24,093 nucleotides of DNA, taken from NCBI GenBank assembly GCA_964392615.1, contig CAYMRB010000107.1, positions 1 through 24,093 of the forward strand. The letters are read 5' to 3'. The DNA is from CAYMRB01 sp964392615 (GTDB lineage Bacteria > Planctomycetota > UBA8108). Shown piece after piece: positions 21,573-24,093 of the stretch. The translations under genes and the position numbers were made by a program. The notes beneath the pieces were generated by a model. That model did no database searches. It was not told where the DNA came from and worked only from the letters and a program-made list of their open reading frames with translations. How positions within the stretch are numbered: the stretch's first letter is position 1; each line of letters starts with the position of its first letter.

Positions 21573-22895
21573 CTATGGGGTGAGAAACGAATCCAGGACG
21601 TTCTGAACCATGCGGCTCAGAATCGGATCGACGGCCAGGCTGCCGCCGAACGTGATCGAGCCGGCGCTGAAGACCCCGCCTCCACCTTCATGATCGTAGT
21701 AGACCATGTCGGCGCCACCGCCGCCCGGGTTGATTCCCCTCGCCAGGTGGACGAGGTTCTTCGGAGAGTACTCCGTTATCTTGTCCGTCTCATGCCCCGA
21801 CGCAGCACCGCGGTTCAGGCTGAGCTGGCCGATCAGCTGTCCGTCTCGAGCTCCGGTGCCGTCGAAGATCCAATGGTTGCCCTTCAGAACCTCGAACGGA
21901 GCATAGGTGTCGTATCCTCGTTCATCATACTGGACACCCAAGATCTTGCTCTCCGGGACGTCCAGGTCGCGCCACTTGCCACCGGGAAGGCCATCATGGA
22001 CGTGGTCGGCGCCGTACTTCTGGACCTCGAGCTCGCGGTCGTCGTAGGTTACTCGCCAATACAGTCCGTTTCCGGACAGATACGCGGCGTTGCCCCCGCT
22101 GTGCAGGTAGTCGATGAACCCGTCTATCATCTCGCGCGTCCAGTACTCGCCGTGCGTGCTGATGATCAACGCCTTGTAGTCCTGCAGCAGCGCCTGGCCT
22201 TCGTGGAGGTCACGATCTGCGATGAGGTCGTAATCGTATCCCTTCTCCTCCAGCCATCTCAGGATATGCAGCTCTCCGCCGACGAGATGGTCGTCCTCTC
22301 CGTTCGGTGTGGCGAAGTGGTTCGGCCGGTCGAAGCTGACGGTGCTGGCGGGCGGGCCCCCGTCGAGTGCATCGTAGAAGGACGCTCCCCCCCAATGGTT
22401 GTAAGCTTGCCACGTATTGGTCGACGCGAGCACGACGATGTCCGCGGGGTTCGCGGGGTCGCCCTTCACCACGAACACGAGGTGGAAGGTGTCGCCGAAG
22501 CTGTCGACGAACCGGGCCGAGTACATTCCCGACCACGCGTCGAGGGGGATCGTGAACTCCCAAGTGGCGTTCCAACCGCAGCCGACGCGATACGCGCAGC
22601 CGGGATAGTCTTGGGGCTGACCGGTGATGCCACTCTCGCTGTAGATGACGGAGTCGATCCAACCGTGTCGGATGATCTCGACTCCGTAGTCGTCGGCGTT
22701 GGTGTGCATCATGAAATACACGGTTTCGCCGGGGAAGTAGCTCTCCTTGTCCGAGTACCCCTCGATCGTGTGGTCGTTCACATGGATCGAGGCCTCGCAC
22801 AAGGTCGCGCCGGAGGAGCTCGATCCATCCGGTGCGCACGCAGTCGCGAACAGGATCGGAAGCAAGATGCACGAGCGCGCGTGTGCAGGTTTCAC
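21573..22895 (-). CDS. Lipoprotein with N,N-dimethylformamidase beta-subunit-like C-terminal (DMFA2_C-like) domain
   Basis: 440 aa from GTG 22895. The signal LLPILFATAC puts the lipid-modified Cys at 20 (Ala at -3 is slightly atypical). Residues about 30-145 form a beta-sandwich-like region (YFPGETVYFMMHTNADDYGV, WEFTIPLDAWSGMYSARF). Residues about 152-438 match the DMFA2_C-like domain: IVVLASTNTWQAYNHWGGAS, VSFDRPN, then STHGEYWTREMIDGFIDYL, the GGNAAYLSGNGLYWRV stretch and a C-terminal GAGVFSAGS-like loop (GGGGVFSAGSITFGG). In characterised dimethylformamidase this region is part of a larger amide-hydrolysing subunit; most other members are uncharacterised and secreted. No strong Shine-Dalgarno precedes the GTG, and no better in-frame start preserves the signal. 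It stands alone, 460 nt upstream of the glycosidase operon on the same strand. Confidence 0.82.
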   Translation of the reverse strand: MKPAHARSCILLPILFATACAPDGSSSSGATLCEASIHVNDHTIEGYSDKESYFPGETVYFMMHTNADDYGVEIIRHGWIDSVIYSESGITGQPQDYPGCAYRVGCGWNATWEFTIPLDAWSGMYSARFVDSFGDTFHLVFVVKGDPANPADIVVLASTNTWQAYNHWGGASFYDALDGGPPASTVSFDRPNHFATPNGEDDHLVGGELHILRWLEEKGYDYDLIADRDLHEGQALLQDYKALIISTHGEYWTREMIDGFIDYLHSGGNAAYLSGNGLYWRVTYDDRELEVQKYGADHVHDGLPGGKWRDLDVPESKILGVQYDERGYDTYAPFEVLKGNHWIFDGTGARDGQLIGQLSLNRGAASGHETDKITEYSPKNLVHLARGINPGGGGADMVYYDHEGGGGVFSAGSITFGGSLAVDPILSRMVQNVLDSFLTP

Positions 22896-23306
22896 GTTGG
22901 TCAGAGGTCCGCTGAAGAGAGGCTCCGAGTGCGAGACATTTCGTCCAGGATCGAGGCGCCAGGGCGCAGATGGCGGGGGGCCTCGTCGGGTTCCGGCATC
23001 GAAGAGCCTGGGCGAAAAGGCCGCCGTCGCGCCGGATAGCCTCTTTCAGCGGGCTGCCGGGGCTCGCGGGTGGTCGGCACGGTCCGGCGGCGCTGGCGGC
23101 TTCTCGCTCCGATCTGTGGTCCGGCAAACTCCGTGCCTTCAACGGATCCGAACCGGGTATGCGATAGATCGTGGACCGGGTCCCGCGGTGTTCTTCATCC
23201 CTCTCCTGCGCTACCTGTTCCTCGGCGGCGCCGCGCCCGCCGCTCCGGGTCCACCACCCGCACCCTGCGCGCCGGACCCGGACCGCGTCGGCCCTCGAGC
23301 AAGCCG

Positions 23307-23337
23307 TTGACTTTGGTGCGGCCTGAGGCGATCGTGA
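23307..23337 (+). promoter_or_regulatory. Weak third TTGACTT-N16-GATCGTGA element
   Basis: TTGACT (23307-23312), 17 nt, then GATCGTGA (23330-23337), compared with GAGTGTGA at 7908. A CTCGAG lies upstream but 4 nt further away than in the first copy. It is about 170 nt before the partial gene at 23506. Supported mainly by likeness to the two stronger copies. Confidence 0.25.
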
Positions 23338-23427
23338 CTGGAACGTCGGGATGCTGGCGCATGGTCGCGGCTCAACGGACGCCAAGGCTCTCCAGCGTTC
23401 TTAACGGTCAGTTGCCGGAATCGAGGG

Positions 23428-23456
23428 CTCTTGTCGGAAGAGCGGTCTCTTGTCGG
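23428..23456. repeat. 10-bp direct repeat pair CTCTTGTCGG, 19-bp period
   Basis: Two identical copies at 23428-23437 and 23447-23456, separated by 9 nt, 50-78 nt before the ATG of the right-edge gene. The spacing of nearly two helical turns would suit a regulator binding to one face of the DNA. Confidence 0.4.
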
Positions 23457-23505
23457 CGCTTCAAGGAGGGTCTCGCGCGTTCGCGCGGGACGTGGGCACA
23501 CCGCG

Positions 23506-24093
23506 ATGAGCTTCGCGACGAGTGGCGACGGCAGACGCAGGCGAGGGAAGAGGCTGACAGTGTGCGCTGTCGTCATCGGATTGACGCTCGTCGTCGTCAC
23601 CGCTGCCTGGCGGTACTACCAAGGACTCGCCCGCCGAGACGCGGCGCATGCCGGCCTCGTCGGCACGTGGTCGCTGGTGCTTCTTCACGCGCGAAACGAG
23701 TCGGCCCTCGTCGCGCGCGGCCTCGGCGCACCGGACAGCCTCGAGCTGTCAGTTCGCGACGGGACCGTGGAGTTCTGCACCGCTGGCTCCGTGGCGCTGC
23801 GCGCGCAGAAGGCGTCGCTTCGGTTCGCCGGTCGCAGCGACGACGGCACGTGGACTCCCTCGAGCCCGCTCGACCTCGACGGCTCGTTCGAGCTCTTGCT
23901 GTCTACCGGCCTTGAGGTCGAGGTCGCGCTCGTGCTCCGTTTCGGAGCGACAGGCTGGCCCGAGCTTCCCGATGGCTTTGCAGCGTCGTTTCCGCTGCGG
24001 AAGCTGGCCAACGGTCAACTGGACCTGGAGGGCGAATGGCTAAGTGCCGTCGGTCAGAAGTTTTCGTGCAAATCCCTAAAGTTCCGAGAACGC
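23506..24093 (+). CDS. Hypothetical single-pass membrane protein, 3' end outside window
   Basis: An open frame of 196 codons from ATG 23506 runs off the right edge without a stop. Residues 1-18 are basic (SGDGRRRRGKRL), followed by one transmembrane helix (about 19-36, VCAVVIGLTLVVVTAAW). The soluble part starts with LVGTWSLVLLHARNES, a GTW-type strand seen in some lipocalin-like folds, and continues as a beta-rich chain (LSVRDGTVEFCTAGS, SFELLLSTGLEVEVALVLRF, GEWLSAVGQKFSCKSLKF). I do not recognise a family. The layout (basic start, single helix, Trp/Tyr-rich juxtamembrane segment) is loosely similar to the paralogue pair at 15928-17080, but sequence likeness is too weak to claim homology. 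No Shine-Dalgarno is seen next to the start. Confidence 0.65.
   Translation, partial: MSFATSGDGRRRRGKRLTVCAVVIGLTLVVVTAAWRYYQGLARRDAAHAGLVGTWSLVLLHARNESALVARGLGAPDSLELSVRDGTVEFCTAGSVALRAQKASLRFAGRSDDGTWTPSSPLDLDGSFELLLSTGLEVEVALVLRFGATGWPELPDGFAASFPLRKLANGQLDLEGEWLSAVGQKFSCKSLKFRER

Larger units (their letters stand above)
22896..23505. other. 610-nt intergenic region
   Basis: No convincing gene on either strand. It separates the divergent DMFA2_C-like and right-edge genes and contains: a weak third copy of the TTGACTT element (23307-23337); a pair of direct repeats CTCTTGTCGG at 23428-23437 and 23447-23456 (period 19 bp); and the inverted repeat CGCGCG-TT-CGCGCG (23474-23487) 18 nt before the ATG at 23506. 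Confidence 0.5.

Noticed and set aside
23145..23165. GGTTCGGATCC on the minus strand, T-loop-like
   Set aside because: Stem pairing fails after three base pairs and no cloverleaf is present.
22210..23385. 391-codon minus-strand frame overlapping the DMFA2_C-like gene
   Set aside because: Arg/Pro-rich in a different frame, no domain; the DMFA2_C-like frame is clearly the real one.

Overview
This high-GC window (with one 100-N scaffold gap) most likely comes from a member of the Planctomycetota or a close PVC relative. The evidence is the gene content: a GatCAB operon beside rpoD, a very large secreted PQQ-like propeller protein with a degenerate methyltransferase-like head, EF-hand/dockerin-like modules followed by a (L/N)FLF-x-GG-P signature, a PEP-CTERM protein, a formylglycine sulfatase, DUF1566 and DUF4416. 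This assignment is inference, because there is no rRNA in the window.

Layout. 1-978 (minus) is the N-terminal two-thirds of the primary sigma factor, cut by the window edge. 979-1723 is non-coding and holds an 11-bp tandem repeat that broke the assembly. 1749-5082 (minus) is a tight gatC-gatA-gatB operon for transamidation of mischarged Glu-tRNAGln/Asp-tRNAAsn. 5191-5994 (plus) is a secreted EF-hand + DUF1566 protein, convergent with a DUF4416 gene (6064-6630, minus) whose upstream region carries a GTCGGA hexamer array. 7020-11186 (plus) holds a PEP-CTERM surface protein and a 1067-aa PQQ-like propeller protein. 11368-15836 (plus) is a translationally linked pair: a CSLREA/beta-helix/five-Calx-beta adhesin-like protein and a dockerin-like lipoprotein. 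15928-17080 (plus) is a tandem pair of unrecognised membrane-anchored paralogues. 17137-21112 (minus) is a two-gene operon of a clan GH-D-like glycosidase and a sulfatase, which looks like a sulfated-polysaccharide degradation unit. 21573-22895 (minus) is a lipoprotein with a DMFA2_C-like C-terminal region. 23506-24093 (plus) is the start of an unrecognised single-pass membrane protein.

Apart from the housekeeping genes at the left end and DUF4416, almost every product carries a signal peptide, lipobox or N-terminal membrane anchor, so the right-hand 19 kb is a cell-envelope/secretome region. The most unexpected signal is a 19-bp element, CCGCTYGAGSGGTTGACTT, followed at fixed spacing by GAGTGTG. 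It occurs upstream of both the PQQ-like gene and the glycosidase-sulfatase operon, with weaker relatives upstream of the Calx-beta gene and of the right-edge gene, which suggests a shared promoter class for these exported proteins. A sigma-54-like site also precedes the Calx-beta gene. No CRISPR array, rRNA, tRNA or intact transposase gene was found.
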